The notes under the pieces are model-generated. The model was given only the letters and a program-made list of their open reading frames with translations. It ran no database searches and had not been told where the DNA came from. Of a DNA stretch of 64,000 bases, positions 36,291 to 46,191 are shown one piece after another; positions within the stretch are counted from its first letter, which is position 1, and the number at the start of each line of letters is the position of its first letter. Source of the stretch: Hespellia sp. (GTDB lineage: Bacteria > Bacillota > Clostridia > Lachnospirales > Lachnospiraceae). Both the position numbers and the translations under genes were made by a program. Location: the NCBI GenBank assembly GCA_028693555.1, contig JAQUVD010000008.1:1-64000 (forward strand), written 5' to 3'.

Positions 36291-37299
36291 ATGCATCAAA
36301 ATTCTTATATGTTTCTATTAGCTGCTGTCGTTTCTTCACATCTGTTTTCGAATAAATATTATGAATATGTGTTTTTGCAGTTCCAAGTGAAATGACAAGC
36401 TCTTCGCTGATCTCCGTATTACTTTTATTATCCAGCAGCAGAAGCATAATGTCCTGTTCACGTGGCGTCAGCATATATTCTTTGCAGAAAAGATAAAATT
36501 TACTGTATTCTTGACTGTCATCTTTTGAAACCTCACGCTGGATCGGATTTGAATCCATGTTGAAATCAGTGTCAGAAACAGGCAGCTCATTTGCTATATT
36601 TTCAGCATTTTCGGGAACACTTTCTAGTAGAGCAAATATTTTTCGAATCAAAAAGATAACCATCATAATCGTGACGGTAATGCGGAAACAGTCCTCTGAG
36701 ATGCTGCGGGTATTTCTATATAAAATAGAATCCGGATTGAACAAAGTAATGGAATCTTCGCAGATGACGGAGATATATGCGATGACCATCAGAAGCAGCA
36801 GGTGGTGAAGATAGTTCGCAGAAGCTGTGCGCTGCTCATTCGGAATCTTTCGGTAGTGATAGAGACCGTAAATTCCCAAAATGATGCTAAATATGGAGCA
36901 CGCTGTGTAATACAGCCAAAGTTTTGTAGAACTGTCTTTCATTCCCGGAATAAAGAGCAGGAATAAAATGAGCCCGACAAGACCAATATACAGCCAAATC
37001 GGCAGACTACAATGAAGAATCCATTCCACAATCTTTATCATGCATAAGAAAGACAGGAAATATACGATGGTTTTAAAGGTGGGTGCAGTGAACATAATCC
37101 GCTTATAAAAGCTGGAAAACCACGGGATGAATTCTGTCAGACAGATTACGATCTCATCCAATGCAAAGACTGCGAACAGGAGGGCAGTATACAGATAGAT
37201 ATTTTGCCTGCCCTTGCAATAGATTAAGAATGCCAATAGTAATGGAACACAATACAAAATGATAAGAAAAACATTATAAATTAGTAATAGTCCATGCAT
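36289..37299 (-). CDS. aguR: AguR-type membrane LuxR regulator
   Basis: 336 residues. About seven hydrophobic helices occupy residues 1-215. A linker and a LuxR-type helix-turn-helix follow at the C-terminus (LTPREQDIMLLLLDNKSNTE and SLGTAKTHIHNIYSKTDV). In Streptococcus and Enterococcus, AguR of this architecture senses agmatine and acid and activates the agmatine genes. Here it is divergent from aguD, so the same role is likely. Naming rests on this context. Confidence 0.85.
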   Translation of the reverse strand: MHGLLLIYNVFLIILYCVPLLLAFLIYCKGRQNIYLYTALLFAVFALDEIVICLTEFIPWFSSFYKRIMFTAPTFKTIVYFLSFLCMIKIVEWILHCSLPIWLYIGLVGLILFLLFIPGMKDSSTKLWLYYTACSIFSIILGIYGLYHYRKIPNEQRTASANYLHHLLLLMVIAYISVICEDSITLFNPDSILYRNTRSISEDCFRITVTIMMVIFLIRKIFALLESVPENAENIANELPVSDTDFNMDSNPIQREVSKDDSQEYSKFYLFCKEYMLTPREQDIMLLLLDNKSNTEISEELVISLGTAKTHIHNIYSKTDVKKRQQLIETYKNFDA

Positions 37300-37497
37300 G
37301 GTGTGCCTCCAGAAAAATTAGTAATGCTCGTCATAAGGATCATAGACGGGCATCGGTTTCATGGTGCAATGATATCATCATCCCAAGGTTTTGTAAATCG
37401 CATTTTTTTCAAAAGACGAAATTTATAGTGCATATTGAACAAAAGTTTAGAAGAGTTTATGTAATTATACGACAAAAATACCATAAAAATAGACCGT

Positions 37498-37545
37498 TTC
37501 GATGGATGTTAAACTGTTCACAAACTGTGATAAATTCGATGCATA
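37498..37545 (+). promoter_or_regulatory. Candidate AguR control region upstream of aguD
   Basis: A direct repeat TTCGATGSAT occurs at 37498-37507 and 37535-37544. Between them TCACA-AAC-TGTGA (37518-37530) is a 13-bp inverted repeat. TTCACA (37517-37522) with 17 bases to TGCATA gives a poor -10, consistent with need for an activator. Confidence 0.4.
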
Positions 37546-37589
37546 GCAAAGCAACAGCTTAAAAAAATTTTTGAGAAAGGAAAAGAGAA

Positions 37590-38957
37590 ATGGGCGAAAA
37601 GAAAAAATTTAGTATGTTCAGTGCGATACTCACCGTTATATGCGTAGTATTCGTAGCTGAAGCAGCAGCACCGGTTGCAGCAATTGGTAACTCACAGTAT
37701 TTCTGGTGGATCTTCATGATTGTTGCCTTCCTGCTTCCATATGGACTGGTGGCAGCGGAAATGGGAACTACTTATGAAAGTGATGGAGGAATTTACGACT
37801 GGGTGAAGAAAGCTTACGGACCGAAGATGGGGACAAGAGTTTCCTGGTACTACTGGATCAACTTTCCATTATGGATGGCTTCCTTAGCAATCATGGTTCC
37901 TGAACTTTTAAAAGTAATCTTCGGGATCGAATTTGGAACTCTTCCTACGATTATCATTGAGTTGATTTTTATCTGGGTGATTGTATTAATCAGTTTCTTC
38001 CCGGTATGTGACAGCGTATGGATTCTAAATGGAGCGGCGGCAATCAAAGTATTCCTTGCAGTATTAATCGGAGGACTGGGAGTATACATGGCAGTGACCA
38101 GAGGCGTCGCAAATGAACTCACACCAAGTTCCCTGCTTCCATCGTTTGATCCAAACAGTTTGTCTTACATTTCGGTGATCATCTTTAATATGTTAGGGTT
38201 CGAAGTATTATGTACCTTTGCAGGAGATATGGAGAATCCGAAAAAACAGATTCCAAAAGCAATTATTGTAGGTGGTGTCGTAATCGCAGCAATCTACATG
38301 TTCTCAGCATTTGGTATCGGAGCAGCAATTCCGACATCGGAAGTAAGTACGGACAGTGGACTTCTTGATGCAATCATGTTAATCACAGGAAAGAATACAG
38401 GAATCTTTATTGCAGTCTGTGCGTTCTTATTCCTTCTTACCTTATTTGGCAATATGATCTCATGGTCGCTCGGCGTGAATAACACAGCCTGCTACGCGGC
38501 AGAAAATGGAGATATGCCAAAAGTATTTGGAATCAGAAGCGGCAAGAACGAGATGCCTACCGGAGCAGCAATCATGAATGGTATTGTAGCGTCTATCGTA
38601 GTGATTATTGCGCCATTTATACCAAATAAAGACTTGTTCTGGAGCTTTTTCGCACTGAACCTTGTCATGTTCTTGCTGTCCTATGTTCCGGTCTTCCCGG
38701 CATTCTATAAGATGCGAAAGATTGACCCGGATAGAGAAAGACCATTTAAGGTAAGTGGAAATGATACGGTACTCAAATTATACTACGTGGCACTTCCGGT
38801 TGTATTATTAGTCGTTTCTATTATCTTTACAGCGGTACCACTTAGTTTTGATTCAGAGACATTAGCAGCAACACTTCCGATTACAATCGGCGCTGTCATC
38901 TTCCTGATCATTGGAGAGATTCTGGCAGCAGTGTGCAGCAAGAACAGTCGTAAATAG
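37590..38957 (+). CDS. aguD: Agmatine:putrescine antiporter (APC family)
   Basis: 455 residues with about twelve membrane helices of the APC superfamily. Conserved pieces: AAPVAAIGNSQYFWW at helix 1, GLVAAEMGTTYESDGGIYDWV at helix 2 and NMLGFEVLCTFAGDMENPKKQIPKA. It imports agmatine in exchange for putrescine. The assignment is driven by its place before aguA and the carbamoyltransferase; the fold alone would only say amino-acid/polyamine permease. The ATG follows GAGAAAGGAAAAGAGAA. Confidence 0.88.
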   Translation: MGEKKKFSMFSAILTVICVVFVAEAAAPVAAIGNSQYFWWIFMIVAFLLPYGLVAAEMGTTYESDGGIYDWVKKAYGPKMGTRVSWYYWINFPLWMASLAIMVPELLKVIFGIEFGTLPTIIIELIFIWVIVLISFFPVCDSVWILNGAAAIKVFLAVLIGGLGVYMAVTRGVANELTPSSLLPSFDPNSLSYISVIIFNMLGFEVLCTFAGDMENPKKQIPKAIIVGGVVIAAIYMFSAFGIGAAIPTSEVSTDSGLLDAIMLITGKNTGIFIAVCAFLFLLTLFGNMISWSLGVNNTACYAAENGDMPKVFGIRSGKNEMPTGAAIMNGIVASIVVIIAPFIPNKDLFWSFFALNLVMFLLSYVPVFPAFYKMRKIDPDRERPFKVSGNDTVLKLYYVALPVVLLVVSIIFTAVPLSFDSETLAATLPITIGAVIFLIIGEILAAVCSKNSRK

Positions 38958-38993
38958 TTAATAATTAAATAAAAAATAAAGGAGAAATGAAAA

Positions 38994-40106
38994 ATGGCAA
39001 AGAGAATCGAAGGAACAACACCAAAACAGGACGGCTACAGAATGCCGGGAGAATTCGAGGAGCAGGAGCAGATCTGGATGCTCTGGCCTTGGAGAAACGA
39101 CAACTGGAGACAGGGCGCAAAACCGGCTCAGAAAGCATATGTAAATGTAGCAAAAGCAATTTCTGAATTTGAGCCTGTAACAATGTGCGTACCACCAACG
39201 CAGTATGAGAATGCAATCAGCCGTATCAGTGAAGTAAACAATGGAAACATTCGTGTTATTGAGATGACAAGCGATGATGCATGGATTCGTGACTGTGGAC
39301 CATCTTTCCTGGTAAATGACAAGGGCGGCATCCGCGCAGTAGATTGGGAGTTCAACGCATGGGGCGGTTTAGTTGACGGTCTGTATTTCCCATGGCATGA
39401 GGATGAGTTAGTTGCTCGCAAGGTATGTGAACTTGCAGGTGTAGATTCATACAAAACAGAAGGCTTCGTGCTCGAAGGTGGATCTATTCATGTAGATGGA
39501 GAAGGAACTGTAATGGTAACAGAGATGTGTCTGCTCCACCCAAGCCGTAACCCGGACAAGAGCAAAGCAGAAATCGAAGACATGTTAAAGAATTACTTAA
39601 ACTGTGACAAAGTCATCTGGGTAAAAGACGGTATCGATCCATACGAGACAAACGGACATATCGATGATGTTGCATGCTTCGTGGCACCGGGAGAGGTTGC
39701 ATGTATCTATACAGAAGATAAAGATCACCCATTCTACAAAGAGGCTCAGGCTGCTTATAACTTCTTATGTGAGCAGACAGATGCAAAAGGACGCAAGCTG
39801 AAAGTACACAAAATGTGCGTAACAAAATTACCGTGTTATTTAAAAGATGCAGATTCCATCGATTATTCAGAAGGAGCAATCCCAAGAGAAGAGGGCGAAA
39901 TCTCAATCGCTTCTTACCTGAACTTCTTAATCGTAAATGGTGCAATTATCCTTCCACAGTATGGCGATGAGAATGACGCATTAGCAGTGGAGCAGGCACA
40001 GGCTATGTTCCCGGATCGCAAGATTGTAGGTGTTCAGACAACAGAAGTTGCATACGGCGGAGGAAACATCCACTGCATTACACAGCAGCAGCCAAAAGTA
40101 AAATAA
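38994..40106 (+). CDS. aguA: Agmatine deiminase
   Basis: 370 residues; converts agmatine to N-carbamoylputrescine and ammonia. Seen: WPWRNDNWR near the N-terminus, the substrate segment [26 protein letters not shown], and the catalytic Cys in [14 protein letters not shown] near the C-terminus. A GGAGAA ribosome site precedes the ATG. It lies 36 bases after aguD. Confidence 0.97.
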   Translation: MAKRIEGTTPKQDGYRMPGEFEEQEQIWMLWPWRNDNWRQGAKPAQKAYVNVAKAISEFEPVTMCVPPTQYENAISRISEVNNGNIRVIEMTSDDAWIRDCGPSFLVNDKGGIRAVDWEFNAWGGLVDGLYFPWHEDELVARKVCELAGVDSYKTEGFVLEGGSIHVDGEGTVMVTEMCLLHPSRNPDKSKAEIEDMLKNYLNCDKVIWVKDGIDPYETNGHIDDVACFVAPGEVACIYTEDKDHPFYKEAQAAYNFLCEQTDAKGRKLKVHKMCVTKLPCYLKDADSIDYSEGAIPREEGEISIASYLNFLIVNGAIILPQYGDENDALAVEQAQAMFPDRKIVGVQTTEVAYGGGNIHCITQQQPKVK

Positions 40107-40140
40107 TAAAAAACAAATTCAAATTAAAAGGAGAACAATT

Positions 40141-41214
40141 ATGTACGCAAATGGAGTAAGACATTTTATTGACACAAACGACTTTACAAAAGAGGAATTA
40201 TTAGACATCGTGAATCTTTCTTTAAAGATTAAAAAATGTATCAAAGAAGGATATTATCCACCACTTATGAAAAACAAAACACTTGGAATGATTTTCCAGC
40301 AGTCATCAACAAGAACACGTGTATCATTTGAGACAGCGATGTCACAGATGGGTGGACATGCGCAATACCTTGGACCTGGTATGATCCAGCTTGGCGGACA
40401 TGAAACAATCGGAGACACAGGAAAAGTTCTTTCTCAGTTAATCGATATTGTAATGTCACGTGTGATCGCACATCAGACCGTTGTTGACCTTGCAGAAGCA
40501 TGCTCTATCCCTGTATTAAACGGAATGTCTGACTGGAACCATCCGACACAGGAAATCGGTGACATCTGTACAATCGTTGAGAACCTTCCGAGAGGAAAGA
40601 AATTAGAGGATTGCAAAGTCGTATTCGCAGGTGACGGAACACAGGTATGTGCATCATTAGGAATGATCTGTACAAAATTAGGAATGAAATTTGTTCAGTA
40701 CGGACCAAAAGGAAAATGGATTCAGGACAACTTAGAAGGATTGAAAGCTTTAAATCCAAACGGAGATTATCCTGATTACATCAAAATCATGGAAGAGAAC
40801 TGTAAAGTATCTGGAGGTTCATTCGAGATTACAGATGACAGAGAAGCAGTAAAAGGTGCTGACTTCATTTACACAGATGTATGGTACGGTCTGTATGAGT
40901 CAGAGATGTCAGAAGAAGAGCGTATTGCTTTATTCAAAGATTATCAGGTGAACCGTGAGCTGATGCAGCTTGGAAACATCGGATGTAAATTCATGCACTG
41001 TCTGCCTGCAACAAGAGGCGAGGATGTAACAGATGAAGTTGCAGATTCAGATTCTTCACTCTGCTGGGATGAGGCTGGTAACAGACTGACAGCTATGAGA
41101 GGACTTCTTGTTTACTTTACACAGTATCAGAGAGAAAACGATACAACAGACCTTCGCAAGGAAGCAGTAAAAGAAGAGCTGGAAATGTTCATGGACGAGA
41201 GAGGCCTTATATAG
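40141..41214 (+). CDS. ptcA: Putrescine carbamoyltransferase
   Basis: 357 residues of the transcarbamylase family. It splits carbamoylputrescine with phosphate into putrescine and carbamoyl phosphate. Carbamoyl phosphate site [15 protein letters not shown]; the second site [14 protein letters not shown]; the C-terminal segment [17 protein letters not shown]. The extra C-terminal helix ([16 protein letters not shown]) distinguishes it from ornithine carbamoyltransferase, and the operon context confirms it. The gene is also called aguB. Confidence 0.95.
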   Translation: MYANGVRHFIDTNDFTKEELLDIVNLSLKIKKCIKEGYYPPLMKNKTLGMIFQQSSTRTRVSFETAMSQMGGHAQYLGPGMIQLGGHETIGDTGKVLSQLIDIVMSRVIAHQTVVDLAEACSIPVLNGMSDWNHPTQEIGDICTIVENLPRGKKLEDCKVVFAGDGTQVCASLGMICTKLGMKFVQYGPKGKWIQDNLEGLKALNPNGDYPDYIKIMEENCKVSGGSFEITDDREAVKGADFIYTDVWYGLYESEMSEEERIALFKDYQVNRELMQLGNIGCKFMHCLPATRGEDVTDEVADSDSSLCWDEAGNRLTAMRGLLVYFTQYQRENDTTDLRKEAVKEELEMFMDERGLI

Positions 41215-41239
41215 GAGTGTGAATTCGGAGGAAAAAGTT

Positions 41240-42181
41240 ATGCCAAAAATAGTTGTTGCATTGGGCGGAAATGCCCTGCAGTCAAAAGACAGTGAGCCGA
41301 CAGCAGCAGGCCAGCTGGAGGTTGTAAAAAAGACATGTGAGCATATCGCAGACATCAGCAGCCAGGGTTATGAATTAGCAATCGTGCATGGAAATGGACC
41401 ACAGGTTGGAAGAATCTTACTTGCATCAGAGGCTGCGAAAGAAGTCACACCTTCGATGCCGTTTGATGTATGTGGCGCAATGAGTCAGGGATATATCGGA
41501 TATCATATTCAGCAGGCACTGAAATACGCAATGAATATGAGAAATGTACATTTCCCGGTACTTACCGTTGCGACACAGATCATCGTTGACAAGAACGACC
41601 CGGCATTTGCCAATCCGACAAAACCAATCGGACCATTCTATTCAGAGGAAGAAGCAAAGGCTTTAGAAGCTGAAAAAGGATACTGCGTCAAAGAAGATGC
41701 GGGACGTGGATGGAGACGAGTAGTACCTTCACCACTTCCAAAGAAAATCGTTGAGATTGATGCGATTCAGGATCTGTGGGATTCTTCTATCGTCATCTCC
41801 TGTGGCGGCGGTGGAATTCCGGTTGTTGAGAATATGGACGGAACATTGGAAGGTGTTGCGGCTGTAATTGACAAGGATTTCGCAGCAGAGCTTCTCGCAG
41901 AAGAAGTGGGGGCAGATGTTCTGATGATCTTAACAGAAGTAGAGAAGGTTGCCATCAACTGGGGGAAACCGGACCAGAAAAATATAGATCACATGGACTT
42001 GAAAGAGGCAGTGCGGTATATCGAGGAAGGTCAGTTCGCGCCGGGAAGCATGCTTCCAAAGGTGGAAGCGGCAATGAAATTTGCCCGTAACTACCCGAAC
42101 AAAAAAGCAATCATTACAAGTCTTGATAAAGCGATTGACGCTTTGGAAGGAAAAACAGGAACTGTGATTACATTTGCATAA
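41240..42181 (+). CDS. aguC: Carbamate kinase
   Basis: 313 residues; transfers phosphate from carbamoyl phosphate to ADP, yielding the ATP of agmatine fermentation. Motifs: KIVVALGGNALQ at the start, AIVHGNGPQVG, SCGGGGIPVVE and the C-terminal GSMLPKVEAAMKF. I chose the ATG at 41240 because CGGAGG lies eight bases upstream; the GTG at 41219 would include the ribosome site in the protein. It lies 25 bases after the carbamoyltransferase. Also known as arcC. Confidence 0.96.
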   Translation: MPKIVVALGGNALQSKDSEPTAAGQLEVVKKTCEHIADISSQGYELAIVHGNGPQVGRILLASEAAKEVTPSMPFDVCGAMSQGYIGYHIQQALKYAMNMRNVHFPVLTVATQIIVDKNDPAFANPTKPIGPFYSEEEAKALEAEKGYCVKEDAGRGWRRVVPSPLPKKIVEIDAIQDLWDSSIVISCGGGGIPVVENMDGTLEGVAAVIDKDFAAELLAEEVGADVLMILTEVEKVAINWGKPDQKNIDHMDLKEAVRYIEEGQFAPGSMLPKVEAAMKFARNYPNKKAIITSLDKAIDALEGKTGTVITFA

Positions 42182-42257
42182 GGATATTGGAAAACGTCGA
42201 TGGGGAGCAGTATTTAGATACGGCTCCCTTTTGGCACTTTCTTCTTGAAAGGGCACC

Positions 42258-44039
42258 ATGAAAAAACATAAAGGAAAAATTACATTTATAGCAATCATAT
42301 TGATTATGCTGTTGGTCTGCATGAAATCGGATGGCTTTAAAACGAAAATAGATGCTGCAATGCAAAAGCAGACATTGGAAATAGAAAGCGGAGTAGTAAC
42401 AACGGAAGAAATCACGGGAAGAGAACTGGGGATGATCACATTACTGCCCCCACTCATTGCGGTAGTCATAGCATTTATTACAAGAGAAGTCCTGACGTCA
42501 CTTGTCTCCGGACTGTTGTCAGGATTCTTTCTCTTAAGTCTCTTTAGCGGAGAAGGATCGGTTCGGATTGTAAGGGCACTTATCTATACGGTTGTAGCGG
42601 CGTGCGAAGCAATTATTCGTGTCGTTGGAGATTTTGATAATGCATCCATCATCCTACTTTGTTTTGCTGTGGGAGGAATGGTTGCGGTGATCAATAAAAC
42701 GGGCGGGTTTCAGGCACTTGCGGAGAAACTGATTAAGAGGATTAAGACGGCGAAGGGGGCAGGATACATCGGGGAATTATTGGGATGCATCATCTTCTTC
42801 GATGATTATGCCAACAGCCTGATTATCGGACCACTGATGCAGCCACTCACGGATAAATTAAAGGTTTCAAGAGAAAAGCTGGCATTTATCGTGGATTCTA
42901 CTGCGGCACCGGTTGCGGGAATGGCAGTGATCTCCAGCTGGGTTGCAGCGGAGGTTGGAATTATCGATGAAGGCTTAAAAGTGGTCGGTCAGGACGCTTC
43001 GGCCTATAATCTGTTTTTGGGAAGCATCCCATTTTGCTTTTATAACATTTTCTGCCTGATTTTGATGTTCGCAGTCACGACAACGGGAAGAGAATTTGGT
43101 CCCATGTTAAAGGCGGAAAGACGCGCGCAAAAAGGACAGCCGGTGAACCATGCACAGGACGAACAGGAAACAAGTATTATGGATATGGAAGCATTTCAGG
43201 CAAAAGAAGGAATCAAGACCAATATTTTCACGGCGCTTGTTCCGATTGTACTGATGATTGTATTATCTTTTGTTGGATTTTATTTTGATGGATTTCAAAA
43301 CAGTGTGGATATGGGTGTGCTTGCAAACGATGCCCCGTTTAACTTTACCACACTTCGAATTGCAATTGGAAATGCGAACACGGCCCTGATGATGTTCATT
43401 GCCACGATTGTTGCAAGCGGAGCTGCAATCATCATGGGGAAACGAATCGACTGCTTTACCCTTCGTGAGGGCGTGGATGTCTTTTTAGAGGGCGTGAAAT
43501 CTCTGATGCTGACGGTTGTCATCTTGATTCTCGCATGGGCCATGTCAGATGCGGTGAACAGTCTTGGAACCTGCTATTATCTGGTCGAGGTATTAAACTC
43601 AGGTGTGCCATACTGGCTCATTCCGACTTTGGTTTTTCTTACGTGCTGTGCAATCTCATTTGCAGTGGGAAGTTATGGAACCATGTTCATTGTGATGCCC
43701 ATTGTAGTTCCGATTGCATATAATTTCTATGGTCAGGGTGCATTTGCGGGAAATCCCAATGCATATATCAGCATGTGTATTGCATCGGTTCTGGCAGGCT
43801 CCATCTTCGGAGATCACTGCTCACCAATCACAGATACGACAATTCTGTCAAGTATTGGGGCAGGCTGCAACAACATGGATCATGTGAAATCACAGATTCC
43901 GTATGCTGTGGCGGCAGCAGCAATTGCGGTGCTGTGCGGAACGCTTCCGGCAGCGTTTGGAATCTCACCGGTGATTTTGATAATCTGTGGTACGGCGGCA
44001 TGCTTTATTGTCATGCGTGTTATAGGCAAGAAGATTTGA
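42258..44039 (+). CDS. NhaC-type Na+/H+ antiporter family protein
   Basis: 593 residues with a short N-terminal helix then ten or more membrane helices. Typical segments: LGCIIFFDDYANSLIIGPLM, STAAPVAGMAVISSWVAAE and GSIFGDHCSPITDTTILSS. Family members exchange Na+ or organic ions for protons. It follows carbamate kinase by 76 bases on the same strand and may help pH balance during agmatine use, or carry an amine or amino acid (inference). A weak hairpin (42203-42228) in the gap could reduce read-through. Confidence 0.88.
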   Translation: MKKHKGKITFIAIILIMLLVCMKSDGFKTKIDAAMQKQTLEIESGVVTTEEITGRELGMITLLPPLIAVVIAFITREVLTSLVSGLLSGFFLLSLFSGEGSVRIVRALIYTVVAACEAIIRVVGDFDNASIILLCFAVGGMVAVINKTGGFQALAEKLIKRIKTAKGAGYIGELLGCIIFFDDYANSLIIGPLMQPLTDKLKVSREKLAFIVDSTAAPVAGMAVISSWVAAEVGIIDEGLKVVGQDASAYNLFLGSIPFCFYNIFCLILMFAVTTTGREFGPMLKAERRAQKGQPVNHAQDEQETSIMDMEAFQAKEGIKTNIFTALVPIVLMIVLSFVGFYFDGFQNSVDMGVLANDAPFNFTTLRIAIGNANTALMMFIATIVASGAAIIMGKRIDCFTLREGVDVFLEGVKSLMLTVVILILAWAMSDAVNSLGTCYYLVEVLNSGVPYWLIPTLVFLTCCAISFAVGSYGTMFIVMPIVVPIAYNFYGQGAFAGNPNAYISMCIASVLAGSIFGDHCSPITDTTILSSIGAGCNNMDHVKSQIPYAVAAAAIAVLCGTLPAAFGISPVILIICGTAACFIVMRVIGKKI

Positions 44040-44093
44040 AAAATGGAAGACAAGTATGTATAATATAATACAAAAATCGTGAGGACAGGAAGT

Positions 44094-44810
44094 ATGTATT
44101 ATATAGGAATATGTGATGACGAGAAGAGCACTTGTGCGCAAATCGAAAATATGGTTTATGACTTTTTTGAAAAAAAGGGCATTCAGGTAGAAGTGGAAGT
44201 ATGGTATACAGGTGAAGAATTATGCAAATACTTACAGAAAGATATGGTTGATATATTGTTCTTGGATATCCAACTGGTGAGCACAGACGGAATTGAAATC
44301 GGAAAATATATTAGAAATGGACTTAGAAATATGGAGACGTCTATTATTTATATTTCTTCTGAAAGTAATTATGCAATGCAGTTGTTTGAGATACAGCCAT
44401 TGGATTTTTTGATAAAGCCATTATATCAAAACAAAATAGATGCAATATTAATGAGAGCATTAAAAACATGTGAATTGAAAAATCAGATGTTTGAATATTA
44501 TTCCAAAGGAATTTTTTTCAGAGTGCCATTTAAAGACATACTATACTTTAATAGTCAAAACAAGAAAATTAATATAGTAATGAAAAACGATGTAATACAG
44601 TTTAACGGTAAAATCAGAGATATCGTGAAACATGTACCACATAATTTCACACTAATTCATCAGTCGTATCTAATTAATTTGGATTATATAATAGAGTGTT
44701 CTTATGAAGTCGTAAAAATGTATGATGGATCACTGCTAAACATAAGCCAGCCCTATAGAAAAAAGGTTAGAGAGAAACTAAAGAACTATGAGTGGGAGTG
44801 TATAAGATGA
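44094..44810 (+). CDS. AgrA-like LytTR response regulator
   Basis: 238 residues from ATG 44094 (AGGACAGGAAG before it). The receiver domain has acidic pair CDDE near residue 8, phospho-acceptor Asp58 in DILFLDIQLV and Lys in DFLIKPLYQ. The C-terminal LytTR DNA-binding domain spans about 130-238 (FRVPFKDILYFNSQNKKINI, NFTLIHQSYLINLDYI). Visibly more AT-rich than the agmatine genes. Its stop overlaps the kinase start as ATGA. Confidence 0.9.
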   Translation: MYYIGICDDEKSTCAQIENMVYDFFEKKGIQVEVEVWYTGEELCKYLQKDMVDILFLDIQLVSTDGIEIGKYIRNGLRNMETSIIYISSESNYAMQLFEIQPLDFLIKPLYQNKIDAILMRALKTCELKNQMFEYYSKGIFFRVPFKDILYFNSQNKKINIVMKNDVIQFNGKIRDIVKHVPHNFTLIHQSYLINLDYIIECSYEVVKMYDGSLLNISQPYRKKVREKLKNYEWECIR

Positions 44811-46108
44811 TGGTTGATATTATAACTGCAATAAGTACAAATTTATTTAGAACATTCTTGATTAAACGATTCATGTCTATATTCTACGATACTGACTCCG
44901 AAAACAAAAAAACGAGTACTCTTTTTTATACTTTGTTTTATCTCGTTACAACAACGGTATATTTAGTATTTCACTATCCTCCGATTAATATTATTATAAA
45001 TATTGCAATGATATATCTCATCTCTCTCTCATACTTTTCGGACTATAGAAAGAAGATATTAGTGACATTTCTTATATATTCAATTAATATGATATGCGAT
45101 ATTTTATCCGTTTTCCTATTTTCGAATTATGTAATAGGTCAACCATATAATGTGATTTCAGCATATATTACAGTGTTCTTAATTTTCATATGTGAATTCA
45201 TACTTGAAAGATGTATTGAAATAAATGGAAAGGAAAAGCAATTTCCACCATACTGGTCTTTTATATTGATCATACCAATCATAAGTATATTGATGCTGTC
45301 TTATTTGCTTATGGAAAATTTGAATAAAAGAATTCTTTTTATAATTGAAAGTAGCGGAATGCTTTGTATTAACATGTTGATTTTCTTTTTATACAATGTA
45401 TTAGTGGATGCATATACCAAATTAGAAGAGAGTCTGATGTATGAAAAACAAGTTAGACAGTATTCAAATCAGTTAGATATAATGATGCAAACAGAGAATA
45501 AAATAAGGGCATTGCAGCATGATATGAAGCATCATTTAATTGAATTACTATCTTTGGCACGAGAAAGCAATAACAATCTAAATATAGAAGAATACATTTT
45601 GAATATGAAGGAATTTATAAGTAACCATCGTGAATATACTCATTCTGGAAACAAAGATGTTGATAGTGTGCTGAATTATATGATTCAGCAAGCTGAACAG
45701 AAACTGAAAAAAGTAGAATACAAAATCAGTATTCCGGAAGAATTAGATATGCGATCATTTGACCTAAATATGATTTTGGGAAACCTATTGGAAAATGCTA
45801 TTGAGGCAGCAGTTAATTCAACAGAAAAAGAGTTGTCAATTACTATTGATTATAAAAAAGGAATTTTATTTTTAGAAGTTTGGAATAGCTATAACGGAAA
45901 AATAATAAAAAGAAATGGACACTATATGACAACAAAAGAAAATATAGCCAGTCATGGAATCGGTTTGGAAAACGTAAAAAAGGTAGTAGAAAATCACAAT
46001 GGAACGATGGACGTGCTATATGATAAAAACACATTCGATATAAAAATCATGTTATATACATTCAAATTACGCCATAAAATATATGAATTTCGCAATTTAC
46101 AGGTCTGA
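44807..46108 (+). CDS. AgrC-like sensor histidine kinase
   Basis: 433 residues. The N-terminal half has about six membrane helices (LVTTTVYLVFHYPPINII, YWSFILIIPIISILMLSYLL). A helical linker and the histidine motif RALQHDMKHHLIELL follow, then a GHKL ATPase domain with N-box NLLENAIEAA and G-box GIGLENVKKVV. This layout matches peptide-sensing AgrC, LisK and FsrC kinases. No AgrB or AgrD gene lies nearby, so the signal is unknown. Confidence 0.9.
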   Translation: MMVDIITAISTNLFRTFLIKRFMSIFYDTDSENKKTSTLFYTLFYLVTTTVYLVFHYPPINIIINIAMIYLISLSYFSDYRKKILVTFLIYSINMICDILSVFLFSNYVIGQPYNVISAYITVFLIFICEFILERCIEINGKEKQFPPYWSFILIIPIISILMLSYLLMENLNKRILFIIESSGMLCINMLIFFLYNVLVDAYTKLEESLMYEKQVRQYSNQLDIMMQTENKIRALQHDMKHHLIELLSLARESNNNLNIEEYILNMKEFISNHREYTHSGNKDVDSVLNYMIQQAEQKLKKVEYKISIPEELDMRSFDLNMILGNLLENAIEAAVNSTEKELSITIDYKKGILFLEVWNSYNGKIIKRNGHYMTTKENIASHGIGLENVKKVVENHNGTMDVLYDKNTFDIKIMLYTFKLRHKIYEFRNLQV

Positions 46109-46191
46109 TAAAGAGTTTGTGATAAGATATCTTTATATCAAAGATTTATAGAAGAGCAGTCTGTCTTATAGATTTAACTGGGAGGTTTTGA

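Noticed and set aside
37518-37530. Cyclic-AMP receptor site
   Set aside because: TCACA-AAC-TGTGA has the half sites in reverse order and wrong spacing for a CRP site.
44094-46108. Complete Agr quorum-sensing locus
   Set aside because: Only the regulator and kinase are present; no AgrB-like membrane protease or AgrD-like peptide was found nearby on either strand.
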